NCBI RefSeq assembly: GCF_000143535.2
Contig: NC_037315.1
Location: 2,356,001-2,420,000 of the forward strand
DNA length: 64,000 bases
Source of the DNA: Botrytis cinerea B05.10
Taxonomy: Eukaryota > Ascomycota > Leotiomycetes > Helotiales > Sclerotiniaceae
Direction of reading: 5' to 3'
Positions 49,361 to 59,328 of this stretch are shown here, piece after piece. Each line of letters begins with the position of its first letter. The stretch's first letter is position 1. The notes beneath the pieces are model-generated. The model worked only from the letters and a program-made list of their open reading frames with translations. It searched no databases and was not told where the DNA came from. The position numbers and the translations under genes are program-made.

Positions 49361-51163
49361 ATGTCAGAATCAATCAATGGGTCAGCAATTAATGGGTCAG
49401 CAATTAATGGGTCCTCAATACTGCCCTCACACACACCATCAGCGGCGCCATTGCCGTCGACGCAACCGAGCAATTCGGATCGTCCAATACAAGGGCGTCA
49501 ACGAGCGAGAAGAGCTTGTCTTCCGTGTCGGCAACGGAAGAGAAAATGCGATGTGGAATTTCCCTGTTCAATGTGCACGCGGTATGGATACAATTGTCGA
49601 TACCCCGATCAGCATAATCCACCAAATCCCAATCTTTCACCTATACGGACAATTCTCCCAGGCCACAATGACATGAGGCATGGCTTTTCATCAACAACAA
49701 ATCACACGCCTAGACGTCAGAGTATCACGAATTCTCAATCTCCATCCACATCGTCACAAGATGTTGTTGATCGTGGTATTCTTGATCCTTTGAGATCACG
49801 ATATATGAGTCAGCATTCTGCGGTTGCTTTCCCCAGAAGTCTTGGTGTGGAATTTCAATCCGCAAATCCACCACCTCTTCATTCTTTTGCTTGGAATTGT
49901 GGGATTAGAGCTGAGGAAGCTGCGTCTGCTCATACCAATTTAACTCAATTGGTTTCTTTTGATGATTTCAAGCGGTTTTCGGACATATATGCGGCAACAG
50001 TTCATGGTCCATTTGGATTCCTGGATTGGCCATACTTTATGAGACGGTGTAATGATTATTGGACTAATCAAGGAAGAGATTTGACATTTGGTGCTGTTGT
50101 TGGTGGGGTGGTAGCTTTGGGATCATTTTTTGCTTTTCGACTCGGCCATCCTCGGGAATTGGAAATTGTCCAGCACGTAAAAACGGTTCTAGAGGATCCC
50201 ACATTTAGCCGCCATCCTTCAATTGATCAAATCAATGCATGGATCCTCCGGACCCTGTATCTTCGATCGACGACCAGACCTCACGTTGCGTGGCTTGCTA
50301 GCTGTATCGCCTTGCATTTGGCTGAAGCTACAGGCTTACATCAGGAAGTCCACTCGGTACTATTGACTACGGAAGGAGATACTCAAGCAAAAAGAATGGA
50401 TCAAGCAGAAATAGAAAGAGCCAGAAAAACTTTCTGGATGGCCTGGTCTGTTCATACGATTATCTCGTATGAATATGGGAGATCGGCAGTAATTCTCAAT
50501 AGTATAAGTTGCAAGCCAGTCAAGGATACTATGGGTGACAGTTCAGTTGTCCACATCAGGATTGCTCAACTAATCCCTCGCGATAACATGGTCGTCAGTT
50601 CCGTAACACATAAAGAGGAGCTAATAAACGGATTGAAAGAATTGGCACAGATTCCAGACGTACATCCGTTCCTTTCACTCTCTAAAGCAGATGTATGTTT
50701 TTGTTTCTATAGAAGGTTAAGGCTTATGAAACAAGGATTGGAGAAAGAAGCAATCCAATCTATCATTGACATAGGAAACAAAGGTGCCGAAGCAGCAGAT
50801 ACATTTGCCCGTAATGGTCATCCTTGGTGGAATATCCTCTCAACCACCTTCCAATACTTTTGTGTCCTCCTCGCCATCGATACCTCGGAAAGTCTATCAA
50901 ACGTTTCGTGGGTCCTAAATATTTTCGAGAATATTGTAAGGATAGTAGATACACATTTAGCGCACGAAGCGTTGGACACTGCAAAGGTTTTGCTGAGAGA
51001 CAGTATGGCGAAAAAGAGGAGGGATTTGGGATTTTTGGAAAATGCGGATGGACAGCATGGGCCGGAAACAGAGAGGCAGGTCGATATTAATTGGGATGCG
51101 TTGTTGGACCCAACATTTCCAGATGCACTGATGAGTGAGGACTTTTCGATTTATAATAATTAA
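49361..51163 (+). CDS. Zn2Cys6 transcription factor
   Basis: A single exon of 600 residues from the ATG of MSESINGSA. The zinc cluster RACLPCRQRKRKCDVEFPCS continues to NCRY. Cysteines 53, 56, 63, 69, 72 and 79 fit C-x2-C-x6-C-x5-C-x2-C-x6-C. A Pro/Ser-rich linker follows, then the fungal-specific transcription factor domain from about residue 190 (FDDFKRFSDIYAATVHGPFG) through WMAWSVHTIISYEYGRSA. Three tandem 15-bp copies near the start encode INGSA INGSA INGSS (49376-49420). An upstream in-frame start would add 34 residues outside the family pattern. It probably regulates the transporter next to it, but this is inference from location. Confidence 0.92.
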   Translation: MSESINGSAINGSAINGSSILPSHTPSAAPLPSTQPSNSDRPIQGRQRARRACLPCRQRKRKCDVEFPCSMCTRYGYNCRYPDQHNPPNPNLSPIRTILPGHNDMRHGFSSTTNHTPRRQSITNSQSPSTSSQDVVDRGILDPLRSRYMSQHSAVAFPRSLGVEFQSANPPPLHSFAWNCGIRAEEAASAHTNLTQLVSFDDFKRFSDIYAATVHGPFGFLDWPYFMRRCNDYWTNQGRDLTFGAVVGGVVALGSFFAFRLGHPRELEIVQHVKTVLEDPTFSRHPSIDQINAWILRTLYLRSTTRPHVAWLASCIALHLAEATGLHQEVHSVLLTTEGDTQAKRMDQAEIERARKTFWMAWSVHTIISYEYGRSAVILNSISCKPVKDTMGDSSVVHIRIAQLIPRDNMVVSSVTHKEELINGLKELAQIPDVHPFLSLSKADVCFCFYRRLRLMKQGLEKEAIQSIIDIGNKGAEAADTFARNGHPWWNILSTTFQYFCVLLAIDTSESLSNVSWVLNIFENIVRIVDTHLAHEALDTAKVLLRDSMAKKRRDLGFLENADGQHGPETERQVDINWDALLDPTFPDALMSEDFSIYNN

Positions 51164-53239
51164 TGTGTAGAATTCGACTAATAAGGCTGGGGTTTGGAAC
51201 GTGGGTGGCGTTGGCTGAGAGAAGTTGTCGGGACTCGAGTGTATGTATATGCGGGGTATAGTTTTGGCATGTCGATTCTGCGGTTTCACATGCATTAGTA
51301 TATGGACATGTGGATTATCTGGAAGAAAGATGGACTCTGGAATTAACCTTAGCCCATGGGTTGGAAGGAATCGAATACATGGATGGTGGAGTTGAGCATT
51401 AACCTTAGTTCTTGGTTTGAAAGAATCGAATACATAGTACATGTATGCCGAGTACAACTTCAGTACTGGAGTGAATGGGCAAAATCAAAACAAAAGAGGG
51501 GCTCGCTGAAATTGGCCTTGCCTTGATATGTCTTACAGATTTGAGATTTGCCCTAGGGTCCTTGCAAAACAGGTTTTCACTTCAAGATACCTATTGTAAG
51601 TTCTTTGTTTCAGAGTTTCCACGTCCCAAATCTAGTACGCTAATGCAAGAACTCAGATTCAACCTCTCAAGCCTTTTCATGGAGCAAAAATACTTGAAGT
51701 TGGAGTTGAAGTTGTAAGGGTTTACATATCCGGACAAAGCCTGATCATTTTGGACAAAACAAGTCCCCCTGAAATTCACTATGAAAACTCGGGTATTCAC
51801 TGTTCCCTCTTGAGAAATCACACCATTCCATCACGTTTTAGTCAATGAAAGATTTTACTTGTCTACTATTACGTTGCATTGTGTCAAGTGATTCTTTTCT
51901 GGTACTAGTTTAATTACTTTTTCAAGGCTCATTTGATACTGGAGCTATCCCATATTGATTGAAAATTATTTTAGTTTACGCAGCACTACTTAAGACCCCC
52001 CAACTTTCAGTCTCCCAGTCTGCCATCCTCTTCTCCACCCCATCAAGCTTTCGTTTTCTATTTTCTTGTAGTGGTATCTACCTTTACCATTACCATTATC
52101 TTCACATATACCTTTTGCTTCTCAATACCTCCTACATGCAGTTTCGGTCTTCAATATTAAGTTTATACACTTTGATTTCTGCAACTTGCTGTCTCTTCTA
52201 CCATCTACCCCACCTTCTCTGCCTTTAGCAGCAATTCTTCATCTCTCTTTGCGCCTTCTTCCAACCTTCGAGCATCGTTTCTGGGAATTAGTCTGGGGCT
52301 ACCAGACAATTTTCTTGCTTGTTGATAATTCTTTTACGAGACTGCGACACCCATCGAACGTCGGCCTCGAATCTTTAATCTGGGACTACCAATTAACTCC
52401 CTCTTCTTCCTTCTCTTGCGAGTCTCCTTGGAAATCACCAACGTCGTCCTTGAGAGTGAGACCGCAGCCGCATCTTCTACTCAACCTTTTACTCGTTCAA
52501 TGATCCTCCTCTTACAAAAGTTTGCGGCATTCTTCGAACGCCTTTGTCAATTAGTTGGCTTGGAGATACCATCAAACCTTCTTATCCTCCAATAAAACCC
52601 TGCCGCAACCATCGGCGTTGTCTTTGACTGTCAGTCTGGAGCTGTTAATGAATACTCTCTTCCTTCAATAGAACTTCGCGGTAAGTCACCCTCGACAATT
52701 AGTTTGGAGTTACTAATTAACTTTTTCCTCGTTCAGCGATCGTCCTCACACATACTTCGCGACAACCTTGAACGTCATCGCCGGTTATCTAGTCTAAAGC
52801 TGCCACCTAACCTGTTGTTCGTTTGATGACCATTGTATTACGAAGCGCCGCAGCAACCTTGGAACGTCGCCCTTGAGTTGATCTCGAGTTGTTGGTTAGT
52901 CTTCTTCCATTAATCCCCCTCCCACAGAGTCTCGAAGCAATTCAATTCTCTCCAAACAGTTCATCAAAGCATATCATACTTGTCTGTACAACTTACTGTG
53001 GAATTGACTAACTAATCTATTACAACAGTGTACAAAGAGACACCATAGCTACACTTTGGTGTACATCCAACTCCCCCCTCCTAGCTCCTGTTACGACATT
53101 ATCGAGCTGATCGAACTTGGCTTCAATGATCCTCAATCCCTATTGCATGATGACCGCAATTACGATCACCTACACCTAAATCTACATCATACAACGGTCT
53201 AAAAGTAGCCCATATCGAAACAAAGCCTACTCCACCGCG
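51164..53239. other. Long leader region of the 53.2-kb gene
   Basis: No gene is seen in 51,164-51,950. From about 51,980 the plus strand becomes strongly CT-rich, like a long fungal 5' leader. A degenerate tandem repeat occupies about 52,280-52,930 and is listed separately. Confidence 0.5.
52280..52930 (+). repeat. Degenerate tandem repeat, about 65-95-bp units
   Basis: Six to eight diverged units. Recurring blocks are TTAGTYTGGRGYTAC, then a TTAACC/TTAACT end, then CTYGTTCAATGATC-type sequence, then TTCGCGGCAACC-type sequence, then GAACGTCG. Spacing between successive TTAGTTTGG/TTAGTCTGG blocks varies. I aligned it by eye, so copy number and unit length are approximate. Confidence 0.55.
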
Positions 53240-54448
53240 ATGTCGAACCAGCAGAAGAAGGAAGACCCTCTTTTCCAAGCTCTACCTCCACTTCCGAAGC
53301 GCCCAGAATGGAGTACAATGTTGCCTGAGAGTAATCCTCCGGCTTCAATTAGTCGTCCTATCAGACCCTCTTTATCTTTTGTCACGAACGATGCTCCTAT
53401 TGCTCGCAGACGTTCTCCAGCCGCTCATCTTGATACGCCCAATCTGGGGGTCTCTGATCATGCCGAGCCTGGTCATAATCGTTCAACCTATAGCCGTTCC
53501 CTCTATGGACCATCAAGGGGTAGAAATACTCTTCCTGGTCGTCCGCGCGATGCTCATGATCCGTATGGTATGAGCAGATATCATGCCATTCATAACAATG
53601 CTCGCACATCTTACTCCGTCAATAACAATACCACCCTGAACGGGTTTCCTGCCTGCAATCCTCTTCCAGAAACACCTGCCTTCGCTCACAGTATCCATGG
53701 CTACCCCACTCAGTACGCTTTACGTTCTGCGCCCTTTGAATGGAACCAAGACGGTTCGCCGGGTCATCCTTACCCTTACTCAAACTATTTGCAAGGCCAA
53801 CCAATTGCTTCTCCTGCTGCAGCTAGTGTAGCGGTTCCAACTACTCGCATGACTCCAGCTCGCATGACTCCAGCTCCAGCTCCAGATCCTCCGACCGCTT
53901 CAGGTGCTCTAGCCACTCGATCTCGATCCACGCGATCCGGAGCCAGAAAACAATCCACCTCGACTGCTAAATCTCAACCCATTCGATCTACTCGATCCAC
54001 ACGATCCAGAGCCAGAAAACAATCCACTTCGACTGCCAAATCGGCTCCAGAGGAAGAAGAGGAGGATGTACCATGGCATGATCGATCTGAATACGGCTGC
54101 GACCGTCGCAAAATGAAAGAGGAAGAACTCGCACAGGCCCGTCCTGGCTATGGTACTCTCATCGTACGCAAGGAGTGTTTCAAGAATGCCGCTCCAGGAG
54201 CCATAAAGCCTGTCGAGTGCACCATGACAGAATCGGAATTCGTTTGGACCAGCAGAGGAGCTGAAGGTGCTAAGCAACGTAAAATTTTCTACGCACGTTC
54301 TCGTGTAGCGTTGGAAGACAGACTTAAAGCTAAAGAGAGAATGGATGCAATGTTTGCAAAGCAGAGGGCGGCGGGTATACTTGCGGGCTTTCCGGGTAAT
54401 ATGCGCTTAGAGGATAGATTCCCTATTGTCTCTCTCGCTGCTGCTTGA
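53240..54448 (+). CDS. Unknown protein, possibly truncated by decay
   Basis: 402 residues, no recognised domain. The N-terminal half is Pro/Ser/His-rich and disordered. Residues about 230-270 contain a duplicated RSTRSxARKQSTSTAKS unit. An acidic EEEEEDVPWHD then leads into a more ordered part: ARPGYGTLIVRKECFKNAAP, then FVWTSRGAEGAKQRKIFYARS and an Arg/Lys/Ala helix ending in AGILAGFPGN. The stop TGA at 54446 interrupts an Ala-rich stretch that reads on for 23 codons. Coding-like sequence continues in another frame to 54792, so the protein may once have been longer. Confidence 0.6.
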   Translation: MSNQQKKEDPLFQALPPLPKRPEWSTMLPESNPPASISRPIRPSLSFVTNDAPIARRRSPAAHLDTPNLGVSDHAEPGHNRSTYSRSLYGPSRGRNTLPGRPRDAHDPYGMSRYHAIHNNARTSYSVNNNTTLNGFPACNPLPETPAFAHSIHGYPTQYALRSAPFEWNQDGSPGHPYPYSNYLQGQPIASPAAASVAVPTTRMTPARMTPAPAPDPPTASGALATRSRSTRSGARKQSTSTAKSQPIRSTRSTRSRARKQSTSTAKSAPEEEEEDVPWHDRSEYGCDRRKMKEEELAQARPGYGTLIVRKECFKNAAPGAIKPVECTMTESEFVWTSRGAEGAKQRKIFYARSRVALEDRLKAKERMDAMFAKQRAAGILAGFPGNMRLEDRFPIVSLAAA

Positions 54449-54792
54449 ACAGCTGCTACCCCATCTGCTGCCCCAGTTGTTGCTGGTAATGCTGCAGAGT
54501 CTACTGAAGATCAAAAATGGTTGATGACGATTCGGCTTCACCTGAACCTAGTTTCTATAGTGCGAGCGAGGGTGAGGGTGAAGGTGAGGGTGAGGACGAA
54601 GAATAGAGTGCTAAAATTGCTTCTCATCTGGAGGGGAAGAGACTGGGGCTAATCTCTAGCAATCAGGATGCGATGCACATATTGTACAATAACTACTTGG
54701 CTTGTTATGCCAATGATATTATCAGAGAACGTAAGCGACTGCTCTTACTTGTGCTCCCTCGTATGAAAGCACTAGGGGCAGAGACGAGCTAA
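54449..54792 (+). pseudogene. Decayed 3' end of the 53.2-kb gene
   Basis: After the TGA at 54446-54448 the same frame reads TAATPSAAPVVAGNAAESTE. From 54517 a frame shifted by two bases takes over: MVDDDSASPEPSFYSASEGE, a GE-rich acidic run, TAG at 54604-54606, then SAKIASHLEGKRLGLISSNQ and a helix-like basic/hydrophobic run to TAA at 54790-54792. This looks like one ancestral reading frame with a CGA to TGA change, a frameshift and a CAG to TAG change, the C to T pattern of RIP. An alternative is an unseen intron. Confidence 0.5.
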
Positions 54793-57429
54793 AGGGTTGG
54801 ATATGGGTATGGGGATGGAGATGAAGTGGCGGTACTAGTTATAGCTGGTGCTATTTAGTATGATAATGTGGAGGAAGGACCTTAGGCTATGAGTAGTACA
54901 ATTGAATAATTTTCCTTACTGATTGGCTTGTATTTGACAATCCGGATCCTCAAATTGCTTGATTGTGATATTTCTGTGTTTCTGTTGTGTGCTATACTGT
55001 ATTTGCCATACAGTTGGTATGTATCTACTTCTCCTATCATAATCAATTCTCCTGCTTGCTTGTACAAGGTCCTAGATAATTAGCACCTGTACTCGACACT
55101 CGTTATACCTCGAGAATATCACGTGGGCCAGTCATGTGTGTCTCATACACGTGACCTTAACGTCATATATTGACCTGCACGCAATATTTTAAATCATTGT
55201 TTAATGAGAGCTTATCATATGGAGCTATTCGGACAATGAAAACTAGATGATAACCATTAAAGTGCTAGTTGAAATGAAGTAATAGTATCTATTTACTCTT
55301 AATTTTATATTCGATTGTCTCTCTTCTTTTCTACTCTAATCTCACTATATTAAACCTCTCACATCAAGGAGATAAGAGCAGTTAGAGAATTATTCTCGAT
55401 CTTGAATTATGTATTCTTTTAATTTGTATCTAGTATGAATTCAGGTATTTCTCTTCTATTAATACTATATAATGATTAGTCTATCTCGTTTTGGGTATAG
55501 GAGATAAGAGAGTAGAAGATGAAAGCTGTTTTTGATTAATATATTTTTCCTGATGATATACTGTCGAGATGATATTGTATTCTTTCGAAAAATTTGAAGA
55601 ATGCTAAGAAGGATTATCACTTTAAGATTGTTCAAGAGCCGATTAGCTTCCCTCTAAACGCCTCAAGAGAGAAGTATTCGATACAAATATAAGACATTTA
55701 ATTAATAATCTATAAAATGACGAATCAAACAACTCTATTATTGTCCGTAATGCTAATCCACGATAAGCTTAAATCATCAATCCTTGCTAGCGTTCCTCGA
55801 ATTTTTCGAAAGAATATAATAGTCTTGAGAGATTGTTTTGTAGTTGTATTGATATCAAAATAGATAGCTGAGATATGAGAGAGGTGAGTAATTCCTGTTC
55901 TTGATAGAGATTTGAACTACTAATCATTAAAATCTATATTATATAGTAAGTAGGTACCTATAACGAATGTTATATATTTATCGTTCGTAACTACTTATTA
56001 CGTTTGTCTTAGTTGAATTAAACTTAGCTAAGCGAGGTCGAAGGTATATCTTGAAATCTCGTATTCTTTTAGCTTTCTTTTACTAGTTTGTAATCGTAAT
56101 TGACACGCGCTACTTATCTATCTATAATAAAGAAACCAACGAATTAAGTATATATGTAAATAGAAGTAAATGACTTCAATTCAATGGCCGCGAATACGAA
56201 AAACACTAGCGCTTTAGTAGCCTATATCCAAGGCCTACTGATTCATATATATAGCCAGCCCTTTAGACAGAAAACGACTCAGAAATTTGGAACCTAAGGA
56301 TCGTATGTGCTAATTCATTCGTATTCTTCTCGTACAAAGGGGCATATATAATATTCACTATGTAGATTCAATCATTTCGAACTAGAACGTATTTCGATTC
56401 CCTAATACCCCTTACTTAATTTTTTTACGATCGTAATACCTCTTTTCCAATTATTTTCGTCTCAACTTATATACGTTTAAGATTTATCCTGTATACATTC
56501 AGTCAGCTAAACTTATTTCGACATCGCGAGGGCTACTCGGGGCCCGCCTCGCTCTTAGAATCACAAAAAAGATCATCTTTTCAAATTGTGATGTCATTTC
56601 ATATCAGGTAAGTATAGGATCTCAATGTCATCTGGACATTAATAAATTATCATTCAAACCCATATTTCACAATTACACAATCGGGTTGATTATGCAGCCC
56701 TAAGTACTTGTTTCACGTGCTTTTTCTTGTATCCTTTCAGTTGACTGTCATTATCAAATCGATATTGAATCAACTTAGCCTCACTCACATTCAATCCTAC
56801 CCAGGAATTTCAACAAGCTATCGAATGGCAAAGATTAAAATTAAAGCTTCACAAGAAGTGGATTGAAAATCGTGGAATCGTAAAAGAAAAAAGGGAGAAG
56901 GGTAAATTTTTGAGATACTTGCGATCATGATAGCTTTTAATGATAATTCATAACTAAAGCTTAGGTAGAATCCTGAAATATGTTGATCTGGAGATTTAAA
57001 GGTCATGAAGTTGATGTTGAGAACATTCTCCTGGAGATTAGTATTGTAGTGGCTGGCGTAGTCATCCAAGCCTACAATGTACGTCTTGAACCGTCTGATT
57101 CTCAATATCATGCAATGCATTTAGAAAATGCAACGACTCGGCCTTTAAGATGATGTGGAGTTACTGCTTGAGAATTGGCTGCGAAGGAGCAGAATGGTAG
57201 AAGTGAATAATGGCTTATATATAGTAAATAACACATCTTATTCTGTGTTGAAGCCCATCGTACTGGCGTCAAATGTCTAATTATTCAATATCCTTGCCAG
57301 GGCGACCTATATCCAGTACTCTCCGATGGGTTACTTTCGTATGACCCACGTGTCAACGAGAGCAGTAGTCCCATGGGACACAAACCTATCACACCTCTAT
57401 AATTTCCAGATCATCAGAAACATCTCGAC
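54793..57429. other. AT-rich desert left of the HET gene
   Basis: No gene. Very A+T-rich from about 55,180 to 56,160 and again around 56,340-57,000, with relic-repeat texture. It contains repeat copy 2 at 56,163-56,338. Two CACGTG hexamers lie at 55120 and 55149. The 56818-57120 open frame on the minus strand is probably chance. Confidence 0.55.
56163..56338 (+). repeat. Dispersed repeat, copy 2
   Basis: Aligns with 44,675-44,880 (see copy 1). The hairpin is imperfect here: AGTAGCCTATATCCAAGGCCTACT. It shares ACTTCAATTCAAT, CTTTAGACAGA and CTTCTCGTAC with copy 1. Confidence 0.6.
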
Positions 57430-59328
57430 CTACACAATACGTATAACTTCCATCGGTTTCCTATTCTCTACCTGCAACGACTCGTTCATTTCAATCTCAG
57501 GAACAAGAGAAGGCCCAACAAATTTGTATTCGCCATTCCCACATGCACGAAGTACTAGAGGTTGCTCAACACCAGGTATGATAGCTATCTTATCATTGAC
57601 CTGCACAGCGGGCGAAGACCTGCGCTTATTCTTCCCATATGCGCCGATTCCAAAATAGCCCTTTGAAGTTACAAAGATGTTGCGTCCTTCGTCTGTAAGT
57701 TGCTCGTTGTAGTCCCTTCGCAATGTATCATCCTGGACAAGTCTGTCAAGAGACTCAAAACGCAAGGCAGTTTTCTTTCTCAGGGTAGAAAGCAAAATGC
57801 CTCTCCATGTGTCGGAGCTTTCATCCTTGCTTGTGCTTTTTTCCCATTCACGCAGTATAACGCGGGCCATCCAACCCTCATACTGCTCCTGAGGATCAAA
57901 TGCCCCTTTCAGCGTCCCAAACGTCAACCGAAAAAGTACTTTCTTGAGTCTGTCAAGTTTCCTTTCAGCGTCAATAATTTCTGCCTCTTTGATCTCCGCC
58001 AGGATGGTAAAGTGGATGTTGAGAAGTATATCTTCGAAGTTTTCCGACGAGAAGTTTGGGTAAGCGACTGTGACAGTGTCAAAAACAAGACCCCAGGCTA
58101 TAATAGCATCCCCACTAATCACTGCCTTGTGAGGGGTTTCGAATTCCTTGAGATCTTTTAACTTGCTTCCAGTGAGATGATCTTTTAAATTCCAGTAGCT
58201 AAGTATCCAAACCCAGGACGGTTGCACCAACTTGCGGTGATCTCCACGCACGGCATGGTTCCAGGTAAGATATTCTAGGCCTTTGCGGCCTGTACTCACG
58301 ATAGCTTCTGTTACTGCTCGGAAAATCTCCTCTGCTTCATTTCGATATCCAAGACTAGAAAATCTCTTGCGTGTATCCTCATCGAACAATCCTAAGACTC
58401 CAAACACACGATCCCGTTCATCCAAAACAAAGGCCATTGTAGATAAACCAAACAACTCGAAAAGCTCCTGTTGCGGAACCGGTACTTCTGCTTGGACAAG
58501 TCTCCTCAGGTACGCATTCATCAAAATTGCATTTCTCGAGACTTTTTCGTCCTCCTTGAAATCCCAGAATCTGAAGCATCGGAAGAGAATCATGGAAATA
58601 TCAGAGAATGCTTCCCAAGGCATCTCTACTCCGCCACAGAGGACTGTGATTTGGGTGCTGGGCGCGAGGCATGTTTCTTGGATCGTCCAAAGACGCATGA
58701 ATAATGCCCGAGAAGAAAAGATGTCCAGGATGTCGCAAAAAGCAGGGTGCTTGGAAAGGTCCTTGAGCATAAGTCCAGGGCAAATTATCGTAGAACCATA
58801 TCGTTTTTTGTTTTCATCATTGGCATGGATTTTAAACTGTTCAGACTTGCCGGCAAGTGGTGCCATTAGATCCCATGCTTCCTGTGAGCGAGGGAGTTCC
58901 TCTCCCAGCCAGACAATAACCCTTGATGCGTTCTTGTAAATGGTGCTCATGAGAGGTACTTGTTGAGACCGCTCATCCAGGTCTTCTTGATTAATACAAA
59001 TTGCATCAATCCAAAACAGAGTCCTCTCTGTGATATTCAATTGGTTTGAGTCCGGAATATGATCTGAAGCCAATTTTTGAAATTTACGAAATCTTTCCAA
59101 AACTTCGACGAGGTTCTCTGTCACTTTGAGAACTGCACCGTCGCAAATGATCTCGAAATCTCTGGTTCCCGCTCCCCATACATAGCTCAATGCAATACAC
59201 TGCTGCATATGCGATAAGCTTTTGTGGACGAGGTGGACTTGAATAGGCGCCGAGGCTGTACCAGGGATCAGCTCCAGCATTCTGATCTCGTGTGGAGGCT
59301 CGATGGATTGATACTGAAATTTTTCCAT
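57430..59328 (-). CDS. HET-domain (heterokaryon incompatibility) protein
   Basis: A single exon of 632 residues. HET proteins take part in non-self recognition and regulated cell death on hyphal fusion, but most family members are untested. Motif ALSYVWG is at residues 46-52, FWIDAICINQED at 105-116, and LMSTIYKNASRVIVWLG at 126-142, so the HET domain is complete. After a helical middle region, the C-terminus has the usual tail: FGIGAYGKNKRR, VNDKIAIIPGVEQPLVLRAC and YKFVGPSLVPEIEMNES. No NACHT, WD or ankyrin repeats are present. It stands alone between AT-rich deserts. Large antisense open frames (58283-58939 and 57700-58161) are shadows. Confidence 0.92.
   Translation of the reverse strand: MEKFQYQSIEPPHEIRMLELIPGTASAPIQVHLVHKSLSHMQQCIALSYVWGAGTRDFEIICDGAVLKVTENLVEVLERFRKFQKLASDHIPDSNQLNITERTLFWIDAICINQEDLDERSQQVPLMSTIYKNASRVIVWLGEELPRSQEAWDLMAPLAGKSEQFKIHANDENKKRYGSTIICPGLMLKDLSKHPAFCDILDIFSSRALFMRLWTIQETCLAPSTQITVLCGGVEMPWEAFSDISMILFRCFRFWDFKEDEKVSRNAILMNAYLRRLVQAEVPVPQQELFELFGLSTMAFVLDERDRVFGVLGLFDEDTRKRFSSLGYRNEAEEIFRAVTEAIVSTGRKGLEYLTWNHAVRGDHRKLVQPSWVWILSYWNLKDHLTGSKLKDLKEFETPHKAVISGDAIIAWGLVFDTVTVAYPNFSSENFEDILLNIHFTILAEIKEAEIIDAERKLDRLKKVLFRLTFGTLKGAFDPQEQYEGWMARVILREWEKSTSKDESSDTWRGILLSTLRKKTALRFESLDRLVQDDTLRRDYNEQLTDEGRNIFVTSKGYFGIGAYGKNKRRSSPAVQVNDKIAIIPGVEQPLVLRACGNGEYKFVGPSLVPEIEMNESLQVENRKPMEVIRIV

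Noticed and set aside
58283..58939. 218-codon frame antisense to the HET gene
   Set aside because: A shadow of the HET reading frame with no independent motif.
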